Positions 15,876 to 24,559 of a stretch of 64,000 nt of DNA are shown piece after piece. A model generated the notes under the pieces. It was not told where the DNA came from, did not search any database, and saw nothing but the letters and a program-made list of their open reading frames with translations. The translations under genes were made by a program, and so were the position numbers. Each line of letters opens with the position of its first letter. Position 1 is the first letter of the stretch. The DNA comes from Streptomyces cyaneofuscatus (GTDB lineage Bacteria > Actinomycetota > Actinomycetes > Streptomycetales > Streptomycetaceae), in assembly GCF_000718135.1 (NCBI RefSeq), contig NZ_JOEM01000018.1:62001-126000 (forward strand), in the 5' to 3' direction.

Positions 15876-17432
15876 TCAGGGGGGCGCGTCGCCCCGCTCC
15901 GCCGTCGTGTCGAGGAGTTCCCGCAGGTCCCCCAGCCGGTCCAGGCCCTTCACCGCGCGGGCCGTGCGGTGGTTGGCGGCGAGGCGGGTGCGGTGGCGGT
16001 GGAGGAAGGACCAGTAGCCGGCGGTGTACGGGCAGGCCTCCTCGCCGGTGCGGTGGTCGGGGCGGTAGGCGCAGGGGGCGCAGAAGTCGCTCATCTTCTT
16101 GATGTACGCGCCGCCCGAGGTGTACGGCTTGGTCGTCATCATGCCGCCGTCGGCGTACTGGGACATGCCGACCACGTTCGGGAGCATCACCCAGTCGTAG
16201 CCGTCCACGAAGCAGCGGTGGAACCAGTCGGTGACGGCCGCCGGGTCCCAGCCGTCCTGGAGGGCGCGGCTGCCGAGCACCATCAGGCGGGGGATGTGGT
16301 GGGTCCAGCCGGTGTCCCGTACCTGGGCGAGGACCGTGGACAGGCAGTTCGCGGTGACCGCGTCGGCGTCCAGGTCGAGGAACCAGTCCGGCAGCGGGGT
16401 GGTGTGGCGCAGGGCGTTGCGGTGGCGGTAGTCCTCGCCGAAGTGCCAGTACAGGTGCCAGACGTACTCGCGCCAGCCCGCGATCTGCCGGACGAAGCCC
16501 TCGACGCTGTTGAGGGGCGCGTCGCCCGAGCGGTACGCCTGCTCGGCCGGCTCCACACACTCGGCCGGGTCCAGGAGGCCGAGGTTCAGGGGTACGGAGA
16601 GGAGGCTGTGGCTCATCACCGGGTCGGCCGCCAGCATCGCGTCCTCGTGGCGGCCGAAGCCGGCCAGGCGGTGGGCGACGAAGTGGCGGAGTGCGGTACG
16701 GGCCTCGCGCCGGGTGGCGGGGAAGCTCCTCGGGCCGTCCCGGCCGACGAAGGAGACGTCGCCGTCGCGCTCCCAGCGGTCGAGGTCGCGGCGGACCTCG
16801 TCGTCGATGTCGTCCTCGCTCGGCCGCCAGGGGCCCCGGACGTCGAGGGTGTCCTGTCCCCGGGGCGGGGGTTCGCGGTTGTCGTGGTCCAGGTTCCACC
16901 GTCCGCCGGCCGGGTGGTCGCCGTCCATCAGCAGATCGTGCCGCTCGCGCACCCAGTGGTAGAAGCCCTCCAGCCGGAGGGGCTGGGGCTGCCCGCCGCC
17001 CTTCTCCCCCTTCCCGCTCCCCTTCCCCTTGTTCCGTCCCGCCCACTCCGCGAAGTCGTCGTGGCTCACCAGGAACCCCTTCGCGGGGAGGATCTCGACG
17101 CCCTCCAGGCCGCCCACGAAGTCCAGCGCCCGGCGGGAGGTGGGGTGGCGGACGGTCAGGGGGCTCGATGCCCGGCGTCCGCGTACCTTCTCCAGGCCCT
17201 CCGCGTACGTCTCGGCCCGGACATAGGTGACCCGGTCGCCCAGCTCGGCTGCGCGGTGCCGCATCGCCGAGAGGACCAGGTGCGCCTTCGCCCGGTGGAA
17301 GCGGCGCCGGCGCAGCACCGATCGCGCCTCGATCATGACCACCGGGGCCTTGTCGTCCGGGCCACCGTGGCGCGGGTCGAGGAAGTGCGGGCCCAGCTGG
17401 TCCCCGAACAGCCAGTGGGGGCGTGGTGCCAT
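15876..17432 (-). CDS. Iron-sulfur (6-4) photolyase-like protein (FeS-BCP, PhrB-type)
   Basis: A 518-residue flavoprotein of the iron-sulfur bacterial cryptochrome/photolyase group (annotated as cryptochrome/photolyase-related, DUF523/PRK-type). Four Cys at 363, 451, 454 and 467 have the same spacing (88, 3, 13) as the 4Fe-4S ligands of Agrobacterium PhrB, which repairs (6-4) photoproducts with light. The N-terminal domain starts with WLFGDQLGP and the FAD domain contains the GWREYVWHLYWHFG and MLPNVVGMSQYADGG blocks. A Gly/Lys-rich insert at about 132-148 is not typical. It is divergent from a spore photoproduct lyase relative, with a 170-bp shared promoter region. Confidence 0.9.
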   Translation of the reverse strand: MAPRPHWLFGDQLGPHFLDPRHGGPDDKAPVVMIEARSVLRRRRFHRAKAHLVLSAMRHRAAELGDRVTYVRAETYAEGLEKVRGRRASSPLTVRHPTSRRALDFVGGLEGVEILPAKGFLVSHDDFAEWAGRNKGKGSGKGEKGGGQPQPLRLEGFYHWVRERHDLLMDGDHPAGGRWNLDHDNREPPPRGQDTLDVRGPWRPSEDDIDDEVRRDLDRWERDGDVSFVGRDGPRSFPATRREARTALRHFVAHRLAGFGRHEDAMLAADPVMSHSLLSVPLNLGLLDPAECVEPAEQAYRSGDAPLNSVEGFVRQIAGWREYVWHLYWHFGEDYRHRNALRHTTPLPDWFLDLDADAVTANCLSTVLAQVRDTGWTHHIPRLMVLGSRALQDGWDPAAVTDWFHRCFVDGYDWVMLPNVVGMSQYADGGMMTTKPYTSGGAYIKKMSDFCAPCAYRPDHRTGEEACPYTAGYWSFLHRHRTRLAANHRTARAVKGLDRLGDLRELLDTTAERGDAPP

Positions 17433-17514
17433 GGGAGGGGCCGCCTCTCGCGTCCGGTGTCCGGCCCCGTCGATCCCGGCAGCCTCCGTCGATGCTGGCA
17501 GTCACCACCCGCAT

Positions 17515-17552
17515 GCGTACGGCGACACTCCGTTGCGTACGCGACACTCCGT
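17515..17552. promoter_or_regulatory. Two direct repeats in the photolyase/SPL divergent promoter
   Basis: GCGTACGGCGACACTCCGT (17515-17533) and GCGTACGCGACACTCCGT (17535-17552) are direct repeats, start to start 20 bp (about two helical turns), in the middle of the divergent intergenic region. This looks like a binding site for a regulator of both genes; the regulator is not in the immediate neighbourhood. Confidence 0.6.
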
Positions 17553-17602
17553 CCCGGGTCCCTCGCGCCGTTCCGCCCGGCCACCGCCGTAGGGTCGAGG
17601 CC

Positions 17603-18778
17603 GTGAACCGGCGCCCCGAACAGCCCGAACAGCCTGAACAGCAGGCGCTCTTCGGCTGGGAGGACACCGTTCCCGCCGATCCGCCGGACCGTGGCGGCGG
17701 GTTCCGGGACAGTCCGCGGGCCCGGCGGATGCTGAACGTACGGGAGGTCTACGCGGAGCCCGCCGCGCTCGCCTCCCCGCGCGGTCGGCAGATCCTGGCG
17801 CGGCTGCCGGGCGTCCCCGTCACCGAGGTGGCCGGGCACTGGCGTATCCCCTCCCTCCACGGCAACGACGGCAACATCGCCCGCTGGACCCGGATCAAGT
17901 CGGAGACCCTGGTCCTGGGCGTCCGGCAGTCCCTCACCACCCGGCCCAACGGCAGGTCGGCCGACTGGATCGCGCCCGGTGCCTCCAACGGCTGCGCCAT
18001 GGCATGCGCGTACTGCTACGTCCCGCGCCGCAAGGGGTACGCCAACCCGATCACCCTGTTCACCAACATCGAGGCGATCACCGCCCACGTACGACGGCAT
18101 GTACGGGCCCAGGGGCCCAAGCGGGAGCCCAATCAGTGCGACCCGCACGCCTGGGTGTACGACATCGGCGAGAACGGCGACTGCTCCGTCGACGCCCTGA
18201 TCTGCGACAACACGGCCGACCTCATCGCCGCGTTCCGCGAACTGCCCACCGCCAAGGCCTCGTTCGCCACCAAGTTCGTCAATCCCGATCTGCTCGCGCT
18301 CGATCCGCGAGGCCGCACCCGGGTGCGCTTCTCGGTGATGCCCGCGGACGACTCCCGCCTGCTGGACCTCCGTACCAGCCCGGTCGCGGAGCGCATCGCG
18401 GCCGCCGCCGACTTCCTGGACGCGGGGTACGAGGTCCACTTCAACCTCTCGCCCGTGGTGCTGCGGCCCGGCTGGCAGCGGGACTGGGCCGAGCTGCTGG
18501 ACCAGCTGGACGATGTCCTGCCCGGCCGGGTGAAGGCGCAGGCAGCCGCCGAGATCATCATGCTGACCCACAACCAGCAGCTCCACGAGGTCAACCTGGG
18601 CTGGCACCCGCGGGCGGAGGAGGTCCTGTGGCAGCCGGCCGCGCAGGAGACGAAGCGCTCGGAGAACGGCGCCCTCAACGTCCGCTACGCCCGCGACATC
18701 AAGCGCGACGCCCTCGCCCGGCTGCGGGAGCTGATCGCGGAGCACGCGCCGTGGCTGCGCGTCCGGTACGCCTTCTGA
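17603..18778 (+). CDS. Spore photoproduct lyase family radical SAM protein
   Basis: A 391-residue radical SAM enzyme. The cluster motif is CAMACAYCYV (Cys131, Cys135, Cys138), and Cys194 in GENGDCSVDA lies where spore photoproduct lyase (SplB) has its catalytic Cys. The C-terminal half (RFSVMPADDSRLLDLRTSPV... EVHFNLSPVVL... AAEIIMLTHNQQLH) also follows SplB. SplB repairs the thymine dimer formed in spore DNA, in the dark and with SAM. Whether this protein repairs the same lesion is inferred. There is no ribosome binding site; TAGGGT at 17590-17595 lies 7 nt before GTG 17603, so the mRNA is probably leaderless. It is divergent from the photolyase gene. Confidence 0.88.
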   Translation: MNRRPEQPEQPEQQALFGWEDTVPADPPDRGGGFRDSPRARRMLNVREVYAEPAALASPRGRQILARLPGVPVTEVAGHWRIPSLHGNDGNIARWTRIKSETLVLGVRQSLTTRPNGRSADWIAPGASNGCAMACAYCYVPRRKGYANPITLFTNIEAITAHVRRHVRAQGPKREPNQCDPHAWVYDIGENGDCSVDALICDNTADLIAAFRELPTAKASFATKFVNPDLLALDPRGRTRVRFSVMPADDSRLLDLRTSPVAERIAAAADFLDAGYEVHFNLSPVVLRPGWQRDWAELLDQLDDVLPGRVKAQAAAEIIMLTHNQQLHEVNLGWHPRAEEVLWQPAAQETKRSENGALNVRYARDIKRDALARLRELIAEHAPWLRVRYAF

Positions 18779-18807
18779 AGCCTGGCCGGACACGCCCTAG
18801 CGGTGTC

Positions 18808-18845
18808 TACCGGGCCTACCGCGGCCTACCGCGCCTACCGGGCCT
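18808..18845. repeat. CTACCG-type tandem units between convergent genes
   Basis: Four units of 9-10 bp (CTACCGGGC, CTACCGCGGC, CTACCGCGC, CTACCGGGCC) fill the gap between the SPL gene and DUF4287. The stop codon of the DUF4287 gene (complement at 18835-18837) lies inside the array. Confidence 0.8.
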
Positions 18846-19047
18846 TGTCCTCGGCGAGGGTGTGGGCGACCAGGGCGTTGGCGTGGCCGTGGCCCAGGGC
18901 GTGCTCGGTCTTGAGCCAGGTGACCAGTTCGCCGTGCTTGGTGAGCGGGGAGGAGCGGATCAGGTCCTTCCACTCGGCGACCGGGCGGCCGTACTTCTTC
19001 TCGATCGAGGGGAAGTAGCTGGCAGGGCCCTTCACGGCGTCGGTCAT
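18835..19047 (-). CDS. DUF4287 protein
   Basis: A 70-residue soluble protein that is nearly all DUF4287 (KGPASYFPSIEKKYGRPVAE, WKDLIRSSPLTKHGELVTWL, KTEHALGHGHANALVAHTL). The family is small, helical and of unknown function. The start is ATG 19047; the upstream GGGACACCCC is a weak ribosome binding site, and the leader contains a TCGAC array. Confidence 0.8.
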   Translation of the reverse strand: MTDAVKGPASYFPSIEKKYGRPVAEWKDLIRSSPLTKHGELVTWLKTEHALGHGHANALVAHTLAEDKAR

Positions 19048-19061
19048 GGGGTGTCCCGTCT

Positions 19062-19086
19062 GTCGAGTCGAGTCGAGTCGAGTCGG
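19062..19086. repeat. Five tandem GTCGA units
   Basis: GTCGA repeats four times from 19062 to 19081, then GTCGG to 19086. They lie 15 bp upstream of the DUF4287 start (minus strand), inside its leader or promoter. Confidence 0.9.
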
Positions 19087-19189
19087 AGGATGCGAGGGTG
19101 GTGTCGTTGCTGCTGTGCTGTCCTTCCTTATGACGGGTGGCGGGCCGCGAAGTCATCGGAGCGAACCGGATCCGGCCGTGTGGTCCGCG

Positions 19190-20446
19190 TCACAGGTCCT
19201 GGAGCAGCGAGACGACCGCCGGGCCGAAAGCCGCGCCGAGCAGGTAGCAGAGGTTGAACAGGCCGATGGCCGCCGGTCGTTCCTCGTCGGGCACGGCCTG
19301 GGTGGAGTGGACCGCGAAGACGCCCTGTCCGGAGGCGGCCGCGATCGAGGCGAGAGCCTGTGCGACGAGCAGCAGAACCGCGACGGCGCTCACCGACGCC
19401 AGCACCACCCCGGCGACGCTCAGGGCGACCAGGGCGATGACGACCGGCCGCCGGCCCACCTTCGCCGAGAGGGCGACCACCACCCAGGAGAGCGCACCGC
19501 CCAGCACCAGCGGCCACACCATCGCCACGCCGATCCCGCCGCTCGACCACGCGGTGTGGTCCGCCAGGGCGTCCGGCACCGCGAACATCAGCCCGAAGTT
19601 GACCGCCGCCAGCAGGAACGCCAGCGCCGACGAGATCAGGAAGACGGGGCTGCGTACCACCGCCGCCGGTACGAACCCCTGCGGCCTGCGCCGCAGATGC
19701 CGCACGAGCGCGGCGATCGCCAGTACGGAGAGGAGCCCGGCGACCGGCGGGTGGTGCGGGACGAGGACCAGAGCCGTGACCACGGCGGTGAGCAGGACCG
19801 CGCCGAGCCCGTCGAAGGCGGCGGTCGAGGCGGGGCGGGTGGAGACCCGTCCGATGACGACGAGCAGGCCGATCAGGCTCAGCGCGGGCAGGGCGAGCGT
19901 GGCCTGCCAGGTCAGCGCGTCGTTGACCAGCGACCCGGCCAGCGGCGCGGTGGAGCCGACCACCGCGAGCGAGGCGGTGACGAAGCCCATCGAGCGGGCG
20001 GAGTCCGTCAGGCTCATCGCGATGGAGGTCAGACCGGCGGTGCCGAGCGCCTGGAGCGCGCAGCCGGTGATGACGGCCGGCAGCACCGGCACGGTGAGCA
20101 CCAGGAGCGCGCCGAGCAGGACCAGCGTCCCGCACGCGCCGAGCGCGGCCCGGGCTCCGCGGTGCCGCAGCAGGCCGGCCATAAGGGGGGTGCCCACCGC
20201 GATGCCCCAGCCGAAGGCGGTCACGCCCCAGGTGACGGTTCCGGTGGTGGTGGAGAGGTCCCGGGCGATGTCGTCCAGGACCAGCGCGGGCCCGGCGATG
20301 CCGAACGAGAGGGGGCCGGCCATCAGCCCCAGCCAGGGGGTGGGGATGCGCGGGGCGCCGGGCCCGGGCGGGTCCGCGTCGGCGTAGGTGCCCGCGTCCG
20401 CGTCCGCCGGACGCACGGGGCCCCGGCCTGCGGGGGATTCACTCAT
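19190..20446 (-). CDS. MFS transporter
   Basis: A 418-residue membrane protein with about 12 hydrophobic segments and the fold of drug:H+ antiporter-type MFS exporters (segment motifs TWGVTAFGWGIAVGTPLMAG and the loop motif GLLRHRGARAALGACG). An N-terminal Pro/Asp-rich tail of about 35 residues precedes it. The start is ATG 20446 with GGAGG 4 nt upstream. It is the second gene of a two-gene operon with the old yellow enzyme, 35 bp apart, so it may export the enzyme's substrate or product. Confidence 0.87.
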   Translation of the reverse strand: MSESPAGRGPVRPADADAGTYADADPPGPGAPRIPTPWLGLMAGPLSFGIAGPALVLDDIARDLSTTTGTVTWGVTAFGWGIAVGTPLMAGLLRHRGARAALGACGTLVLLGALLVLTVPVLPAVITGCALQALGTAGLTSIAMSLTDSARSMGFVTASLAVVGSTAPLAGSLVNDALTWQATLALPALSLIGLLVVIGRVSTRPASTAAFDGLGAVLLTAVVTALVLVPHHPPVAGLLSVLAIAALVRHLRRRPQGFVPAAVVRSPVFLISSALAFLLAAVNFGLMFAVPDALADHTAWSSGGIGVAMVWPLVLGGALSWVVVALSAKVGRRPVVIALVALSVAGVVLASVSAVAVLLLVAQALASIAAASGQGVFAVHSTQAVPDEERPAAIGLFNLCYLLGAAFGPAVVSLLQDL

Positions 20447-20481
20447 CGGTCCTCCAGAGGTGAGGGACGGCCCGGCCCGGG

Positions 20482-21555
20482 TCAGGCGGACAGCGTCGGG
20501 TAGTCGGTGTAGCCGCGGTGGTCGCCGCCGAAGTACGTGGACGGGTCCGGCCGGTTGAACGGGCCGCCGGACCGGATGCGGCGGGGCAGGTCCGGGTTGG
20601 CGAGCCAGAGGGAGGCCAGGCTGACGGCGTCGGCGAGGCCGTCCCGCAGGACGTCCCGCGCGGCCTCGGGGGTCACCGAGGGCTCCGTACCCGTCCGGTG
20701 CGGGTTGAGGATGAGCGTGCCCGGCCACGCGGACCGGATCAGCTCGGAGACCTCGCGGTGGCCGAACTCCATGATGTGGACGTACGCGAGCCCGTACGGC
20801 GCCAGGGTGCGGATCAGCGCGCCGTACAGCTCGGCCGGGTCGCTCTCGCTGACGCCCTCGCTGGTGGACCCGGGGGAGATCCGGATGCCCACGCGCTCGG
20901 GCCCGATCGCGTCGGCGACGGCCCGCACCACCTCGTCGGCGAACCGCACCCGGTTCTCCACCGAACCGCCGTAGGCATCGGTGCGGTGGTTGGAGCCGTC
21001 GGCGAGGAACTGCTGGATCAGATAGCCGTTGGCCCCGTGCAGCTCCACCCCGTCGAACCCGGCGTCCATCGCGTACCGGGCGGCGGAGACGAAGTCCGCC
21101 ACGGCCCACCCGATGTCCTCCAGGGTCATCTCGCGCGGCACGGGGTGGTCGACCATGCCGTGGGGGGTGTACATCTGCCCGCCGGTGGCGATCGCCGAGG
21201 GCCCGACCGGGAGGGCGCCGTCCGGGTAGAGGCTGGGGTGGCCGACCCGGCCGGAGTGCATCAGCTGGACGAAGATCCGGCCGCCCGCGGCGTGCACCGC
21301 GTCGGTCACGCCCCGCCAGGCCGCCGCCTGCTCCGCGGAGTGCAGACCGGGGGTGTCGATGTAGCCCTGGCCGATGACGCTCGGCTGGGTGCCCTCGGTG
21401 ATGATCAGCCCGGCCGTGGCGCGCTGGGCGTAATACTCGGCGGTGAGCGCGTTCACCGAGCGGTCGACGGAGCGGCTGCGGGTCATCGGCGCCATCACCA
21501 GGCGGTTCGGCAGGGTCATCTTGCCGACCCGCAGCGGCGTGAACAGCTCGTCCAT
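20482..21555 (-). CDS. Old yellow enzyme family NADH:flavin oxidoreductase
   Basis: A 357-residue FMN-dependent TIM-barrel ene-reductase. The family pattern is clear: LFTPLRVGKMTLPNRLVMAP start, FVQLMHSGRVGH, GFDGVELHGANGYLIQQFL with the His-x-x-Asn pair that binds the substrate carbonyl, and the FMN phosphate site near ADAVSLASLWLANPDL. These enzymes reduce the C=C bond of alpha,beta-unsaturated compounds or nitro groups, using NAD(P)H. The start is ATG 21555 with GGAGA 5 nt upstream; upstream in-frame ATGs lack a ribosome binding site. It is the first gene of the OYE-MFS operon and divergent from a LuxR-type ATPase regulator, which probably controls it. Confidence 0.9.
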   Translation of the reverse strand: MDELFTPLRVGKMTLPNRLVMAPMTRSRSVDRSVNALTAEYYAQRATAGLIITEGTQPSVIGQGYIDTPGLHSAEQAAAWRGVTDAVHAAGGRIFVQLMHSGRVGHPSLYPDGALPVGPSAIATGGQMYTPHGMVDHPVPREMTLEDIGWAVADFVSAARYAMDAGFDGVELHGANGYLIQQFLADGSNHRTDAYGGSVENRVRFADEVVRAVADAIGPERVGIRISPGSTSEGVSESDPAELYGALIRTLAPYGLAYVHIMEFGHREVSELIRSAWPGTLILNPHRTGTEPSVTPEAARDVLRDGLADAVSLASLWLANPDLPRRIRSGGPFNRPDPSTYFGGDHRGYTDYPTLSA

Positions 21556-21669
21556 GGTCTTCTCCATCAGGTCGCGATCATCAGCGGATGTCCTGATCAC
21601 GACGGTAGGAGCGGCGCTCTCGCCGGGAATCCGTAGTCTCTACTGGTCCGGGTACGTAGGCACGGGTGA

Positions 21670-21722
21670 GCGGCGCGGGACGGTACACCGACGGCATGCG
21701 GCGCGGGACGGTACACCGACGG
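21670..21722. repeat. Two 25-bp direct repeats before the LuxR-type regulator
   Basis: Perfect 25-bp copies at 21670-21694 and 21698-21722 (core GGGACGGTACACCGACGG), period 28, with a CATGC motif soon after each copy. They lie 27-79 bp upstream of the start at 21749, between it and the divergent OYE gene, so they could be the operator of the regulator or part of its promoter. Confidence 0.85.
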
Positions 21723-21748
21723 GGGCATGCAGGGGGGGCGGGACATCG

Positions 21749-24466
21749 GTGCTGTACGGGCGGTCGGCGGAACAGGAGCGGCTGGCACGGCTGTTGGCGG
21801 AGGCGCGTGCCGGACGCAGCGGTGCTCTCCTGCTGCGCGGCGAGGCGGGGATCGGCAAGACGGCCCTGCTCGACTGGCTGGCCGGGAGGGCTGCCGCCCA
21901 GGCCCACGGGGACGCCAGGAGCGACGGCCGTGAGGTGCGCGTCCTTCGGGTCACCGGGGTCGAGCCGGAGGCGGATCTGGCCTTCGGCGGCCTCGTACAA
22001 CTGCTGTGGCCGGTGCAGGACCGCCTGAACGCGCTGCCCGCACCGCAGGCCGCCGCGTTGCGGGCGGTCCTCGGCACCGGGCGGGAGCAGCGCGGCCCCG
22101 ACCGCTTCCTCACCGGGCTCGCGGTGCTCACGGTCCTGGCGGATCTCGCCGAGGACGGCCCCCTTCTCTGTCTGGTCGATGACGCCCAGTGGCTGGACCG
22201 GGCCACGGCCGAGGCCCTGCTCTTCGCCGCCCGCCGGCTGGCCGCCGAGGGCGTGGCGATGGTGCTGGCCGGCCGGGAGGACGACGGATTCACGGCCCCC
22301 GGGATACCCGAACTGGCCTTGCCCCGCCTGGACTTCGAGGACTCCTCACGCCTGCTGGCCGACCGGGGCCGGGCGCCCGCGCTGCACTCCCAGATCATCA
22401 CCGAGTCGGCGGGGAACCCGCTGGCCCTCATCGAGTTCGACGCCGCGCGGAGTGACCAGCCCCACCAGCACGCTCCCCTGCCGGTCGCGGACCGCGTGTC
22501 CTCCGCCTTTCGGGCCCGGATCGGCGGGCTCCCGGAGCGCACCCGCCTGATGATGCTCATCGCGGCGGCCGAGGGGCGGGGCGATCTGCCGCTGCTGCTT
22601 CGGGCGTCGGAGCTGCTGGGCGTGGATCTCGGCGATCTGGCGGAGGCCGAGCGGACGGGCCTGATGTACGTCATGGGCGGCGCCGTGACGTTCCGGCATC
22701 CGCTGATCGCCTCGGCGACGTACCAGGGCGCGGTGCTCGCCCGCCGGATCGCCGTGCACCGGGCCCTGGCCGAGGCCGCCACGGACCCCGACTGCCGCGC
22801 CCGGCATCTGCTGGCGGTGTCCACCGGGCCCGACCAGGAGGCGGCCCTGGAGCTGGCGGCGGCGGCCGGACGCGCCCGGGGCCGTACGGCGTACGCGGCG
22901 GCCTCCGGCCTGTTCGGCCAGGCCGCCCGGCTCACCACCGACCCCCGGCAGCGGACCTCCTGGCTGGCCGAAGCGGCCGCGCTGGCGCTCGCCGCGGGCC
23001 ACGCCGCCCAGGCGGACCGACTCGCACAGGAAGCAGGCGAGTTGGCGGACGGGCTGGCGGACGACCCGGCCGCCGGGGCCCGGGTCGCCTCGGTGCGCGC
23101 GGCGGTCGCCTTCGAGCTGGGCGACCGGAGCGAGGCGGCCCACGGCCTGCTGGCCCGCCTTGGGAACGCCGCCCCGAACACCGCCCCGCCGGAGGCGTCC
23201 GGCCTGCTCCGTACCGCCGCCGCCTACGGCTGGCTGGCCGGTGACGCGGACGCGGTACGCACCGCCGCCGCCCGGCTCGAGACGGCCGCGAGCGCCGCCG
23301 ACCCCCTGGTCGAGGGCCTGGAGCGGCTCTGCGAGGACGACGCCGAGCACGGACTGCCGCTGCTCACCCGCTTCCTGGAGGGACGGCCCGATACCACCGG
23401 CCCCCGCGACGCCGACGAGGAGCAGGCCGTCCGGATGCTCGCGCTCACCTGCGGCCTGCTCCTCGGCGACGACGAGGCGGCCCACGCCCTGGCATCGGCG
23501 GAGGTACGCCGCTGCCGCTCGCAGGCGCTGATCGGTCAACTCCCTTACGCACTCGACGTCCTGGCGCAGACGCACCTCCTGGCGGGACACCACCGGGACG
23601 CCGAGGCCGCGGTGACGGAGGCCGAGGAGATCGCCCGGGACACCGGGATGCACCGGCGCCTGGTCCGCCTCGGCGCGGTGCGCGCGCGGATGGCCGCCAT
23701 CGAGGGCGACGCGCGGCGCGTGCGCGAACTCGCCGACGCCACGCCCCCCGCGCTGCGCACCGGCGTGGACTGCGCCCTCGTCCTGCTCGACCTGGGCCTC
23801 GGCGACTTCGGCTCGGCGCTCAGCCGGCTGGATCCACCGCCGCCGGGCCCGGACCGGTACACCTGGCTGTCCCTCTCCACCGCGGCCGACCGGATCGAGG
23901 CGGCGGTGCGGCTCGGGCAGCCGGAACGCGCCGAGGAGGCGCTGCGCCACTGCGAGAGCTGGGCGCGGGCCACCACGGCCCCCTGGGCACAGGCGGTGGC
24001 TCTCAGGTGCCGGGCGCTCATCGACGACCGGCCGGAGCCGTACGCGCAAGCGCTGCACCTGCACGAGAAGGGGGGCCGGCCCTTCGAGCGCGCCCGCACC
24101 GAGCTCCTGTACGGGGAGTGGCTGCGCCGCGCCCGGCGGCCCAACGAGGCCCGGGAAGTGCTGCGTTCGGCCCTGGCCACCTTCGAGCGGCTGCGGGCGG
24201 AGCCCTGGCTGCGGCGGACCGCCGCCGAGCTGCGGGCCTCCGGTGAGCGCCGGGTGGCCGCGCGGGTGCCGGCGGAGAAGCCGATCGACCGGCTGACCCC
24301 GCAGGAGCTCCAGGTGGTGCGGCTCGCCAGGGGCGGCAGCAGCAGCCGGGAGATCGCCGCGCAGCTGTTCCTCAGCCGGCGCACGGTCGAGCACCACCTC
24401 TACAAGGCGTACCCGAAGCTGGGTGTGGGCTCACGGCGGGAACTCGCACGTCTCGACCTGGGCTGA
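21749..24466 (+). CDS. Large ATP-binding LuxR-family regulator (LAL)
   Basis: A 905-residue LAL-type transcription factor. It has an N-terminal AAA-type ATPase with Walker A GEAGIGKTALL (about residues 31-41) and Walker B CLVDDAQWLD, a long TPR-like helical middle, and a C-terminal LuxR helix-turn-helix at about 846-903 (LTPQELQVVRLARGG, SSREIAAQLFLSRRTVEHHL). LALs activate operons by binding small molecules and ATP. The start is GTG 21749, since the ATPase begins at LYGRSAEQERL; no canonical ribosome binding site, only G-rich sequence. The divergent OYE-MFS operon is its likely target. It shares a terminator with the protease gene. Confidence 0.92.
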   Translation: MLYGRSAEQERLARLLAEARAGRSGALLLRGEAGIGKTALLDWLAGRAAAQAHGDARSDGREVRVLRVTGVEPEADLAFGGLVQLLWPVQDRLNALPAPQAAALRAVLGTGREQRGPDRFLTGLAVLTVLADLAEDGPLLCLVDDAQWLDRATAEALLFAARRLAAEGVAMVLAGREDDGFTAPGIPELALPRLDFEDSSRLLADRGRAPALHSQIITESAGNPLALIEFDAARSDQPHQHAPLPVADRVSSAFRARIGGLPERTRLMMLIAAAEGRGDLPLLLRASELLGVDLGDLAEAERTGLMYVMGGAVTFRHPLIASATYQGAVLARRIAVHRALAEAATDPDCRARHLLAVSTGPDQEAALELAAAAGRARGRTAYAAASGLFGQAARLTTDPRQRTSWLAEAAALALAAGHAAQADRLAQEAGELADGLADDPAAGARVASVRAAVAFELGDRSEAAHGLLARLGNAAPNTAPPEASGLLRTAAAYGWLAGDADAVRTAAARLETAASAADPLVEGLERLCEDDAEHGLPLLTRFLEGRPDTTGPRDADEEQAVRMLALTCGLLLGDDEAAHALASAEVRRCRSQALIGQLPYALDVLAQTHLLAGHHRDAEAAVTEAEEIARDTGMHRRLVRLGAVRARMAAIEGDARRVRELADATPPALRTGVDCALVLLDLGLGDFGSALSRLDPPPPGPDRYTWLSLSTAADRIEAAVRLGQPERAEEALRHCESWARATTAPWAQAVALRCRALIDDRPEPYAQALHLHEKGGRPFERARTELLYGEWLRRARRPNEAREVLRSALATFERLRAEPWLRRTAAELRASGERRVAARVPAEKPIDRLTPQELQVVRLARGGSSSREIAAQLFLSRRTVEHHLYKAYPKLGVGSRRELARLDLG

Positions 24467-24482
24467 ACCGGGAACGCCATAC

Positions 24483-24526
24483 GGCCGTGGCCGGTCCGGG
24501 GATCAACTCCCGTACCGACCACGGCC
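24483..24526. terminator. Bidirectional hairpin between LAL and protease genes
   Basis: GGCCGTGG at 24483-24490 pairs with CCACGGCC at 24519-24526 and the pairing continues inward (CGGT with ACCG, GGGA with TCCC) with a few mismatches around a TCAAC loop. It sits between two convergent genes. Confidence 0.75.
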
Positions 24527-24559
24527 TTGGCGCAATGCGCTACCGCCCCGCCACCACTG

